This document shows positions 25,485-38,400 of a DNA stretch of 64,000 nucleotides, in pieces. The DNA lies in assembly GCF_022201045.2 (NCBI RefSeq), contig NC_068557.1, positions 4,650,001 through 4,714,000 of the forward strand, in the 5' to 3' direction. Every line of letters begins with the position of its first letter. Positions within the stretch are counted from its first letter, which is position 1. The translations under genes and the position numbers were made by a program. The notes under the pieces were generated by a model. The model was given only the letters and a program-made list of their open reading frames with translations, made no database searches and had not been told where the DNA came from. Origin of the DNA: Citrus sinensis. Its lineage: Eukaryota > Streptophyta > Magnoliopsida > Sapindales > Rutaceae.

Positions 25485-26330
25485 GAGAAAAAAATCATTT
25501 TCATCCCTAAGGTTTCATGCAATAGCTCATTTCATCCATACTTTTTAAAAATATATCAAAATATCCTTCTGTTAACTCACCATTAGTTTAATGTTGTTAA
25601 CGAGTAATTCATTAAAGACAATATGATTTTTTATTAAAGTGATACAAACTATATTAAAATAAAATTTTTACATAATTAAATGACACTATAAAATATGCAA
25701 AATTCATTAATTTGTTTAAATGAAATCGACGATGAAATAGTTTGATATAACTACTAAATAATTGCCATAAGTAACAAATTGTAATTAACACAATATCTTT
25801 AAATCATTGGAAAAAAAAACTCAAAAATACAACCAAATTTTATTTACTTGCATGTGCTAAATATCTTTTTAAACTTCAATCAATTTTTATTTTGAACTTT
25901 ACCATCACTCTTCTTTGATCATTATTGTCTCTCCAAGTTTGCTCACAGTGTAATTAGAGGGTATATTTATATGAACATAAAAATTGTGATTATTTTTAGT
26001 ATTTCGATCTAAGTTTTATAGGGCTTTTTATGCCGCTAAAATAGAGAAAACTACAAAAACAATTGCTAGAACTAAAAGTTTCATTTTTTTTTCGGTATTT
26101 CTTATTTAGTGAGATTAGATAAAAATAATTTTTAATTATATATAAACTTTTATTTATTTGTTCTAATTTTCTCTTTCATAAAAAAATTATTTTTTACCCT
26201 CAACGAATTATTAACAAACGATATTTAACTAACGTTGAGTTAACAGAAGAATATTTTAAACTATTATGTAAAAAATAGAGATGAAATGAAATATTACATG
26301 AAACTCTAAGAATGAAAAAAACTTTTTCTC
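25485..26330. mobile_element. Long-TIR MITE, Mutator-like, with near-perfect 9-bp TSD
   Basis: Sequence 25485-25625 is repeated in inverted orientation at about 26190-26330. Both ends begin GAGAAAAA, and shared blocks include GGTTTCATG/AGTTTCATG and TTCTGTTAACTCA. Flanks are GTATTAATC (25476-25484) and GTATTAATT (26331-26339), 8 of 9 identical, which fits a Mutator-type target duplication. The 846-bp interior is AT-rich and non-coding. The divergence of the TIRs says it is old. Confidence 0.78.
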
Positions 26331-26339
26331 GTATTAATT

Positions 26340-27075
26340 GTATGTGAATGTTAAATGATAATTTTACCCTTTTAATGTCATCAAACCGCAAACAATATTA
26401 AGACAGAAATGGAAATGTTATAAAATATTCAAATGTCTGGACAACTGAAAATTTCAAAATTTGTGTACTTTCTGTAAAGCGTAAAACTTTAAATGACGGT
26501 GGATGTTTTCCCTTAAAAAATCTACCATTAAACTAACATGAAGTATCAGAATAAAACTGTAGGTGAGGTTGAACATCCATCACAATCAGAGTTTCTTCAC
26601 GTCTACAATGTTAACTACTGAAGAAATCAACGTAGATTAATACCAGAAAATTAGACTAACATCAAAAAAATGACTCTCTCTTATTGTTCATTTTCACAAG
26701 ATTCCTACAATTTTTTTTTTTTTTTTGGGGGTTTTCCAGTTTCCTTTATGTACAAGTTACAATTCAGGGGGAAGTGAAATGACCCAAGAAAAAACAGAGG
26801 CACCTCTCCAAGCTTGCAGACAACACAGAATTAACAAAAATAAAAAGGATGGGGAGCCAGAAAAGCTTGAATATTAGAACCATGACAAAACTTCAGCACT
26901 CGGCGGCCCTCATGCCTGAACAATCCTTCCCCCAATATACAATATACAAAAAATTCATTGGCGTTGAAAGCATATGCAGGCTGCTACTCCAACTCTCTGT
27001 TAACTCGTCAGGATCGGTTTTCAAAATTGGCATATCATTGGCTCGGTGCCACCAGAACACAGGAATTACCTGAAG
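26340..27075. other. Downstream flank and probable 3' UTR of LARP1
   Basis: The minus-strand LARP1 stop codon is at 27078-27076. The next few hundred bases towards 26700 include a long A run in the transcript sense and probably the 3' UTR and poly(A) site. A 74-codon plus-strand frame at 26849-27073 is antisense to this and has no recognised domain. Confidence 0.5.
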
Positions 27076-30000
27076 CTAGCGGCTCTCTGCTTTCAAACTG
27101 TTAACTCTCTCTTTGGCACGGAAGTCGTCTATGCTACGGTATTCCTCCCTGAGCAACCTTTCCAGTTCCGGATGTTTCTTTAGGGGATTTTTCTGGTCAC
27201 GTAGCCCTCGGTAATGATGAAAAGCCCTGCCACATTAGCAATTTTAATTAGAAAAAATAAAATGGAAGCAGCTCACTAAAAATAGTAACAGCAGCTGATC
27301 CATAAAAGCAAGCTCAGATAATAATCTTCACATCATCACAGGGTACCCTTTAATTTCTAAGACTAGAAAGAAATAAAAATAAATAAGCATGTATTGTAGT
27401 ACGTCAGATGATTCTAACTGCACGCAAGTATATTCTGCAATTCTTAAAACATTACAATACAAACTAAATTCAAACTAAAAACTGTAAGTAATGATATCAG
27501 AACAATGCTTGATTTCTTCGAGACAGTACAAAAGTCTTGTTAGGCCTTCCAATCAAGAGAATAACCTTTTCACGTCCAAAATAAGTTATATCAGTAAAAC
27601 TGAATTCATCCATTTATATTCAAGAAATGAATCCATTTGAACAAACATCATAACACTTATACTCAAGAATCAGATCTAATTTAGTGAAGGCTGATATTAG
27701 AAATGTCTGAGGCAAAAATAACCCTAGGGGCCTTTGGTGCAAGCCCACAGGAGTTCCCACTGCAATACCCACAAAATGTCACTTTTACCCCTTGAATTTC
27801 TAGCAACTCCTTTACCTTCAAAGTTTGAACCTTTTCCATTCACCAAGCGGGCAAGCGATTCTAATTTCAATCTTCTACCCAAATACTTTGCCTGGTCCAC
27901 CGCAAACTTAAAGACCCAACTACAGTTATAAAGTTTTATCTCCATGTCGTAATAAGAATTTGTCCAATCCCAAATGATTTTGTCCCAATTTTCCAAAATG
28001 AGCAAAGGCAGGAAGTACATACCAGTATTTTTCAAGACCATAAAGGTTGCCTTTATGGTAGAAGTCAAGAGTCAGCTGCTCAAAGTCCTTATAGAGGTCC
28101 TCTCGGCACTCCTTTTCCAAACCGTAGCTGAAAGAAAAAGTTCTTATATTATTATTAATCTTTTTTAAGATTATTATGTATCAAATTAACAAAACCAGTG
28201 GTACCCCTTGCTTCTACTAAGGGAAAAATAAATAATTAAAAGTAGTAGAACAAACATTAATTAAAATGAAAGAGGGAAGCAACATGAAAGTGGGCTTCAA
28301 ACACCCTACAAGAGTGAAAAACTCATAATTCACCGGAATTACCTATAAAACCTGAAAAGACACTCTATCCCATAATTATAACTTGCAGCAGCATCTTCCA
28401 GGGCAAATTTCTGGAACTCATTATACATAGAAGGGATGAACATTTCTCTAAGAAAATATGACCAAAACCTGTACAGTGTATTCATTTCCTGCATGAAAAA
28501 TGACAGGGGCTGACATTACAATAGCAAAACAAGTGCAAGCCTCTGGAGGCAGAGGAAATGGAAACATCTGGAACTTCTAAATGTGAAAAATAAGACAAAC
28601 GAAAAGATGAAAGCAAGTTTCTCCTTTATTTATCTAACATAATGACAATGACTTCAAATTAAATTTGTCCGGTTCAGCTTATAAAAATGGACCGAAAGAA
28701 GCATTTGGTTAAGACAATGATAACTAGAGACACCCAATAAAAAACAAAAAAAGAGATTTGATTTACTAAATCATCAAAGATGAAACACTAAAAACCATCA
28801 CCCATAACACTGAACGTATGACAACGCCAAGCTGAGTTGTTGTTTACAAACAATTTATTTGTGGAAGGAGACAGGCCTTTTAACATCCTTCTATTAAAAG
28901 TACTTTTGGTAGAGGAGGAGGAACGCAATGTAAGGGACAAGACAAAGCATTAACCATAAAAGTAAAAGTGGAAGTAAATCAGCAAAATGAACAAAAGTGA
29001 CAAGACTTGGAATAGTTTTTTCTCTAAGCCACGAAACAATCATGAATATGATCAAAACCAATTAATTTGATTTTCTGAAATACAGTTAAAGCATCAAGAG
29101 ATAAAGTTTCGTGACAAAGTCCACCTCACTGCAGCCGATTCCCAATTTCTTCCTCTCATTTAAGCACCGCTTCCGAAACTTCAGGTACCTTCAGATAAGA
29201 CGAAAGAGTTCAGCCAACTTCCAACGCACAAGTCCCTCAACAGAGGCATATGCCTACACACACACAAAAGAAAAAAATTCAACATCCCCTTACTTCTGCT
29301 GTCTGAAACCATTTTCTTCTAACAGTTGATGACTGGGATGTTGAAATGGTGGAAATGATTTTGGCATGGAACCCACGGGTGGACTACCACTAGAAAGAGT
29401 GCCATGTGGTGAAACACTCAACTTTGAAGGCCTAGGGCTGCACAATGTAGATTCATTAGAAAACCCAAAAATTTGGTAAAATCAGCATAGATCTCATCCA
29501 ATTAGCATACAGAACATAAAATACTTGCATTTGAAACCAATAATAACCTCAGTTATTGCTTTCAAGAGCTACTAATGCTAATATGAAAATCTGAGGTATT
29601 GTAGTATAAAAACTAGCAACAATCACTTTCAACTAACCCATGATTTTCTGGAGGGGTGGAACCAAAGAAGTATCCAACTGAATTACTTGGTGGACTTTCT
29701 GATATGAATCCATGAGAATTTCGACCAGTTCCATGGTTTCTAAAGTTGCTTGAAAAAAATCGCTGCTTAAGGGAAGTCTGTTGCCTGGGGATATTTTTGT
29801 TTTGTTTTCTGCGGGAAGTTCCAGACTCTTCATGATTAATACTGAAAGCTGAATTGTCAACTGCTTTTGAATTTGATACTCCTGAAGTACTGCCTGAAGA
29901 TCTTAGGTTTCCATCCTTATTCTCAAAACTTGAGCTATTTTTTCTACGACTAGATCTCTTAGTTTTAAGCTCCTGTCAGGATAACATTCAAGGAACTTAA

Positions 30001-32433
30001 TATGGTTACAAAACTTCAATGGTAAGTGAACTTGAACAGTGCAAAAATGTGATGCTGGTAATAAAAGTAAAAGAAGCAACAGGCATCTTAACCTGCTCAA
30101 AGAAATAAAGACCATCATTTATGGCAGAAGCGAGCTCATTTGAAATGGACTTTAATCCTTTACCACCAGTTTTAGATCCTTCAACCGCCCAACTATTCTG
30201 CACAGGAGTGAGAAGTGTGAGACATTGATCAATTAACAAAATGGAGAGAGAGAAAGATAGGGTATAGCAAGCAAAAGAACAAAAACAGAACAAGAAGTTC
30301 AAAAGAAGTTACATTTTGATTCCGAAATTCATAGCTTAAAGCAGCAGGAAAATTATATTATTTTCTAAATAATCAGCAAGAAAACAATAGCCTGATAATG
30401 CAGTATGGCTGAAGACTAACCAAATTCTATGTGTCCGTCATCAGACACAATCTCATCAGACACAATCAGCGATGAGCGTTATCAGGAAAGTTAAGGCATA
30501 ACATAATTGACTTCAAGGCTTTTTAAGCAGTACCCAGAAGGGGTAAGACATGTTAGCTGACGTAAAAAACCTCTTAAGTGATCAAAGCTTGAACAAAATA
30601 TTTTTCCGGTCACTGGAAAGAGCTGCTTAGAGAGAATATAAGAACTTCCAAGTAGATGAGGAAACTTCCTTTTTAGCCCCTTTACAGTGCCTCCTGTCAT
30701 GGTGGCTACAACAGTCAGGTAATGGTTGCTAGCAATTATTAGTGAAATGCACACATTCTTTTCCTTTGCCTGGAGATCGTTAAGTACATTTCCAAGAAAG
30801 CACACCCGAGATGACTTCAAATTTAAAACAAAACAGAGTGCCATTGAAATGTATAAAGAAAAAACAAATATCCTAAAATTCATTTTAAACCAAAGCCCAT
30901 AAAGACCCCCCCCCCCAAAAAAGAAACCAAAGCAAAAATTCAGAAAGTATCTTTAAAAATCTATTCTAATCTTCAATGCCAATTAGCCTAAAAAGGAAGC
31001 GATACAATAGATCTCTGTGTTGCCAGCTTTTTCACCCTTATCAAGAACATATTGATATATAATAAAACAAAACAATCTAGGACAACCAACAAACGTCTTG
31101 CTCGCTCGAAGAGCTTACGTGCAAATTTAAAGCAGAAGAGCAACAGGTTAAAGAATCAGTAAATGATCAGAATAAAACCATAAAAATATTTAAGCTCGTC
31201 CTTTCATCTTTCAAGTCTCTTTTCTATTTCCTCTTTCACATAGACATAACCATAACCTAAGTGCTTAGAAATCTTTTTCCATTAGAAATGACAATCAGGA
31301 CTTGCTCAACAGGTGAGTCTGCATAGTCAAAATGTTCCAACTGCCAAATCGAATGTCACCCAGGTGGACATCAGAGTCAAAATTTCACTTTAGTTATGTA
31401 ACTCTACATGAAATTGACATTTGAAGTGAATATCTACGGGGAGAAAAAAGAAAATTGATCTCTCATCTGCCGAGGTGAAGAGGTCAAGTAAGATATGTCC
31501 TGGTACCCAACTTCCAAGACAGATATTAAAGGATTGTCAGAGACTCAGAATTCTTGACAGTACCCCGAACTGATACATTGGAAGAATCTTTTGGGTCTTC
31601 CAATATCAATAGGTTGATTGTTTCGCTCCTGTATCTTCCAAAAGGAAAAAAGATCTCTGAGAGCTTTTTCCTGGATCCGAAAGAGAGTACTTGGGTTCTC
31701 CCAATAACTAAAAGGTGTATCATGCCTGAATCTAATTTGGTTCACTGCCTCTACAGCAACCAACTTGACGAAGAAACAAAAAATCCCTAATACATCAATA
31801 GCAACGATATAATAGTAGAATTATAATATGCAAGCATGCAAACCTTATTGATTCAGTTCACATGGCATAAACCCATATTAATAGTTAGCGAAGGAAATAT
31901 GAACCATTAAGAATCAAATGAGACATAAGATACTCTATACAACTGAGAACATTGACAAAGCTGAAAAAAATTAAAATAAAGAAAGGCACATCAACTAAAG
32001 AAAAGAAAATTGCCACTCAACGGCCATACCTGGGTGACTATTACAAGTCTCTCAACATCCTGATCGACGACAACATTCTCATCATCTTCATCGTCAATCC
32101 TGGAAAAACAAGTCATTCAGAAAATCAAGAATATGGTCAGCATTTGGAGTCTCATACTTAAAAAGAACATCAACAAGAGTTGAACAGCATAAAGAAATCT
32201 GTATCCATGGCACTAAGATTCAGAAAAAGCTAGCCAATGTTTTTGATCCCAGAACAAAAGAAAGAACTGCACAAATAAAGAACCTAGTATCAACTATTAT
32301 ATAGAGCAATATTTGCATCAGCCTACTTTCACTGATAAAGAAGTGATATTGCCAGATATTCTCATATGAGCAAGACGCGTTTGAAGTTGAGAATAAATAT
32401 GCCTTCACCCACCCCAACAACCACAACTCCCCC

Positions 32434-32465
<32 letters not shown>

Positions 32466-35400
32466 AAAAAAATAAAAAGGCCTAAAAGCAGAACATGGGG
32501 AAACTAGCAAAAGAAAGCTTCTTTGGTCAGACTTCCATAACAGATCATAAATAGCCAATTATGAACATTATTAAATTATAGACAGATCTTGAAAATTCAG
32601 CATAAGAAAGAAAAAAGGTAGCAAGAGCAAGGAACTTCCAATATAATGATCAATCATCCAAGTTACGTAGAGTTGAGCTAGAGTCAGAGTCCAAAACCTC
32701 CACATACATTCCAGTTACATAGATATGGGGAAGTACTAGAGATAGGAATCAGATATGGAAGTTTCAAATATAAGGCATACTAAATAGTAACTCCAGATAT
32801 CCACCATTGAAGAGCAAATTCAATAGCTCCATTTTCAGACTCTTTCCAATTGTAGCCAGTTTTAATAAATTCTTCTTTTAAGCCTATTTGGAATCTGAAG
32901 AGCTTATTTTTAAGGAAAACAAAATTTATCTACAGCTAGATTAGGCAATAGTCGGCATGGGCAGAAAGAACTATAACCTAACCAAACTGTTTGAACTGAA
33001 CCAAACCACCAGGTTAAGTTCAGCTTTTGGTTAGATCTAGTTCTCCAATAGATTTGGTTCAATTTTAGAGAAGAAATTGGTTTTCTCATTCTGACTTGTT
33101 TAATTCAGTCTGAGAGGTAAAATCAGTTTGGTTTGGTTTTAGAGGTGAAACAGGACCAGTTATTCTTGGCATGTTTCAGTTTGACCCCATACCAAACCAC
33201 ACAAAACCCTAAGTTTGCCCACCTTGGGCTAAGGAAGCAAAAACTGTTGAAGGATTTTGCATAGGGCAGGAGAAGGCTATTGTTAACTGGAGATGAGGGA
33301 AATAGAAAAAAAAATTAGTAACTGTCATTTCAGGGCTTAAATTGAATAGATCATAACAGTTAAACAGCAGGGATAAACTCTGCTAAGGTGGTTGTTCTCA
33401 AAATGCCAGCCCTTAAAATATATGTGTCTGCCTTTAAGTGACAATCCAAACAAAAAGGAGTTTTGAGGCTCAGTTAAGTATAGAATTGAGAAAATATTGC
33501 AGGCTTGGAAGAGAGCCTACATGCCTAAATAAGGGAACAATAATACCTCCACACTGGTGGATAAGGGACACTTTTAGGGCGCGATATAAGGGTTGTCGAG
33601 TTTTCTTTTCTTAAACAATGCAATAGCACTCTGTAATCATTGCGCTAAAAGTCTAGCTGCTTATCTTTACCTTTACTTACAACCCATGACAAGTTCAATA
33701 TTTGTAATGTTTTACTTACCTCCATATTGGTGTGGGAGGCATAAAACAGAGACGCTAATCTGTCCTCATCATTGGATGGCATCGAAGTTGTGTCTCTTTG
33801 AAATGTAAAGATATTTTTATACTTTTGAATAAAGGAAAGATGAGAGTATTATGGAATCATGGAACCACACCATTTTTTGGGTTATATTAAAACCAGAAAA
33901 TTTAAAATTGGTAGGGAGCTTTTGATTTTCTATGGAATTAGATGCATTCTATTGGGTCTGCTTCTATGTCATTCCCCAACTAGCGTAAGGATTTCCATTC
34001 TTTCTCATTCAAGCTCAATGATAAGCAATTTTATTGATATGGTGTTGTCTGTTCTTGTTTGTTTAATATTCTGTTTGTGGAGTACTGGTTCACCTCTCAG
34101 CAAAATAATTTAGCTCAATAAATATTCTCATTGAAGCCCCCCCCCCCCAAAAAAAAAAAAAAATTGACTCCTGTATAGTTCCAACAAAGGCTTATCTTAG
34201 TTTCTGTAGCTTTGCTGGTCATCAGCTTATTACAATTCTATAGAAGTCCACAATATACCAAAACAGTACTCTGATGATCAAAGGCATGGCTGACTAAGTT
34301 CTTACATTCACCCTCGGTAACTCACCTTTACTACTTCTTCTCCATCTTTTCTATTCCTCTTTAAGCAATATCATCAAATCCTCGAAGTAAAAACCTATAT
34401 GATTTCTAGAACCCATGTGCACCAGATACTTATTCCAATGGCAAAAATGCCAACTTATGTTGCAGAAAGTTTTAAAACACCCAACATTCATATGCAAGCT
34501 GAAAAATACGGAGAAATATAAAAACAAAATTTTAGTCACAAGTTATCTACATGAAGAATTTTAATGCCCTTAAAATCATGCAGGCAATTGCACTTGAGTC
34601 TATAAATCAAAATTTACAAAATGCCACTAAATATCAATTCAGGAAGTAAAGCAATCTCTCAGGCCTTATAACATCATGCATAAACTCCTCTATACCACAA
34701 ACAACTGTAGAAAAAACAATAAACAGTCATCTCAAAAAGTCATTGATAAATTATTATAAAAGGATGAAAAAACTTTTTAATGGTTGCTTATTAAATTAAT
34801 CTAATGCAGTGCCTGTTGCAATACACATGGACTCCTTTTTCCTTGAAATGGCACTCAGACCTAAACTCATTTGATAGAAGCTCGTAAATTCATGAGATAA
34901 ATATAGTGGTGCTACTTACATCCCTCAAAAGTCCTGATAAAACCCCTATTTTACAATAACAAGTTTAACCTTAAGGGAAATTAAAATAGGACAAAGACAG
35001 TTGTCCCACTTTTTAGTTCCAGACTTTGGTTTAAGTATATAGCACATAACCTCTAAATACAAGTATAACACAAGGATTAACATAATTCTCCATGAAAGAT
35101 TACTTGCCAAAGAAGTGGTGGAAAAAGAAACAGCAGAAACCAAAAAAGTCAGAACTAAAGAAATTAAGTAACACTAATAATTAAAAATTGAGAGAGAGAT
35201 CCTATTTGTAAACATTTTGAGTAAAAGGAAAGGAAATACAGAAATTTGAAATATAGGATAAAGAAAATTAAGAGAATACAAAGAATGCACTACCTCTTGT
35301 GTGCGGAAAGATCATCCTTTTTCATCGTTTTCTGCTCAATCTCTAGCTCTTCATCAAGCATAAATGTGTTTGCAAAATCATTTGATAGCTCAATAAGATT

Positions 35401-38400
35401 CTGAACAGCCACAGTTGATGATCGCTCCAAGCCTTGAGTTCCATAGTCACCAAATCTTGCAGACTCAGTTCTTTGTGACAAATCTTCAGAGGAAATATTG
35501 TGATTGGTTCCAAGGTTGGAAAACTTCATGTCTGATTCAGAGAGTGATGTTCTTGAGTCACCGTTTTCAGCAGAGAAGGCTGGCTTTCCATCATCAAGGA
35601 GCAGAAACTCATCACAGTGCTCTTCACCATTATCAGGTTCAATTTCTACACTATCAAAACTAGGTGGCACATTCTCCATCAAATTTCCAGTATTTGATGA
35701 AAATCCAACATTTTCTTTGGGCATTTCCCTTTTATTATCTTTATTTATATCACCATTCCCAATAGAATCAACAGGGTTTTCTGCAGATTGGCTCTGTGAA
35801 GTCTGAGCTGTTGATGACATTGTCTGCTCCACAGAAGCTGGAATCCACTTGGACCACTCATCACGTCTACGTACCTTGTCACCCTAGATCAATAACAAAA
35901 TACAAGTAGATTCAGTAAAAGGCTATTAAGAAAAGAAGCAAAAACTGGCAATGTCATTCAATAGTCTATATATCCCCCAGTGTTTTGTCTTTTTTTTTTT
36001 TTTTTTGAGAAGCAATGTTTTGTCTTTGAAAGAGTATAATGTCTTAACTTGGGTATGGCAATTTTAGTCCTCATACAAACATAAAGACAGCCTCTTATAG
36101 GTTACTAAATTCACAAAGTAGCTCATAGGCTCCTAGGTTATAGAAAGGGAAATTCGACCTGCCATCAGCTAAACCAATCATTTAAAGTTCCATATTATAT
36201 GTCCCATGTACACTATTTTGAAACTAACAAGGCAACTACAATCATAACTTCAAGTTTTGTGTGCCCCATAAGGAAACGACAAAAGATTTCTAGAGAAAAC
36301 ACCTAATTAAAGTATTCTCTTTTTTTTTTGAATTAAACACCTCATTAAGTTTAATAATAAAGAAAACTGTACTATTAATAAAATTAAATTCATAACGCTT
36401 TAGTAAGGGTAAATAGTAAAATAATGTTGATAAAAAAATCCATGATAAAATTGAAAATTTGAACCAAAGCAGACGAATGTGAGGAAAAACCATTAAATAT
36501 AATCAATTTAAAAGAATAAGACCTAGTTTTTTTCTTGCTAAGAAACGAAACATTTAAGAATAAGACCTAGTTTATGCTTAGAGAGAACAATCAGAATGTA
36601 AACCTGATCATTATTACAGTAAAACAGATAAGTAAATAGCTCTATGCTGTAAACTCAGAATTTTGGACTAACAAACCCTCAAGCAACTGTAACAAAAAAA
36701 CAATAATAATGATATTTAAATAAAAATAAAATAATAGGAAAGAATTATAAGATAGTCTCAGGAAAAACCATTCAAATCTTTGGTCAATTAACAATTGGAG
36801 AACCAATAAAAAAAAAAAAACAGTTGGAGAAAAGAGTAAACAATAAAGCTCCAAGCATTCTATAATCTGATGAAAATACAATGACAAAATAAACACTCAA
36901 TCACGTAATTAAATGAATTACCCAAATCTCCTTGACATGTAAAGTTCATTATTACATAACTTTCTAAGATGAAACACAATAGGTGAAAAGAGTTTTTCAT
37001 CAAAATCTTGAACACAGAATTCGAAAAGATATAATTTGTATAGGACACTGAATGAGTACTCCATGGTTAGCTTAGACAAACAAAGTTACCTAATTTGAAA
37101 TTTTCAAGAAGGTTATCTGCTGTGCATTAAACAAATTTGTCTGAAAAATGAGGGTTGCAGACTAACACTCTGGAATACGGGCGATATAAAAATAATTAAA
37201 AACAGTAAAAGATCAACTCCTTAAGTAATCACAAATAGTCCGCGTCAAAAAATACCGAGCAGCCACCATCACACATAGAGCATGAAAAGAAATACCTAAG
37301 AGCACATATCTCACTGCAAGGAAATCTAACCTGAGCTTCTACAGTGCTAGAATTTTGCAGGGCATCCAGGATAAATGGTAGGTCTGTACTCATTCTTTTT
37401 ACCTGTTACCCAAATAGGGGGTAAAAATAGAAACTCAATAGGTTATTGTAAATTTTTTTGAGATATTCACATATCAGAAACTGTCAATAAGCAGTTAAAT
37501 CTTGCAAAAGCTAGCATATCTAATATGTAGCGTTCTAGTAATACAGTATCCATCATTGGTTAAAACATACCCTTTTGAAGTCTGCGATGATGGCTATCGG
37601 AACCCAACCTTGGGCATCCATTAAGGATATTAGGTAATGGTCATTCTGAAGATTTTCATCACTGCCAAAAGAAGTTAAAAATGCAACAGAAAATAATACA
37701 ACACTTCAATTATGAACAGATAAAAACGTTTTTGATTTGAAAGAAATATAAAGAGAAACACTGGCATTTTTTTTTCCCTTGTTCCAGCCAACCGCATAGT
37801 AAATAAAGGCACCTTTACACTGGTATCATTGAAGACACAAATCCAGAGAGATTGAAGCTACCATCAAATGGCAGAAATAACTCAATGCGGTAAATCATGA
37901 CATCATTGGCTCACAAATTAACATAGAAGCTACATTTATTAGATTAGCAACAACACATTTTGTTGGAGCCCCATTACAAATAAAATAATTTTTGCCCTAA
38001 TCAGCAATATACAATTTAATACTGAAATAACAGCAAATAACATTAAGCCAAATATGTGGTAAAGTGTGGATGAATACCTGAAATAATACTCAATTTGTTT
38101 CACAATGTTAGCCTTCAATGCTAATGTCTCTGGAGGCAGCATTGGAGCCCCTAAATTTACAGGATATGGAAAAAAACGCTGAGGATGAGGTCCCCTAATA
38201 GAGCCTGGAGGTACGACAGGCACATAGCAAAGTGCAGCTCCTGTGCGATAGATACAAATAATTTCGGACAGCAATTAATTTAAAAATGGAAAAAAAGAAA
38301 GAAAGAGCTTCCCAAAATGAAAATATGCAACATTCAGGGTGGTACTCCTCAGAGTGAGATAATTTATAATAAATTGAATCTTCACATGGTAAATAAAGGC

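Noticed and set aside
27724..28068. 114-codon minus-strand open frame at the LARP1 3' end
   Set aside because: It runs from a real LARP1 exon, out of frame, into the following intron; the exon reads correctly in another frame.
29189..29253. Possible extra LARP1 exon sequence (in-frame extension to an AG at 29254)
   Set aside because: Using that acceptor breaks the frame with the previous exon; the acceptor at 29189 restores frame and the conserved DM15 order.
32930..33230. Possible hAT-like element in a LARP1 intron (GGCATGGGCAG ... TTTGCCCACC)
   Set aside because: The termini match poorly and no target duplication is visible; the interior is only GGTTT/AACC-rich.
35415..35806. Plus-strand open frames opposite a large LARP1 exon
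   Set aside because: They are antisense shadows of a coding exon with no independent features.
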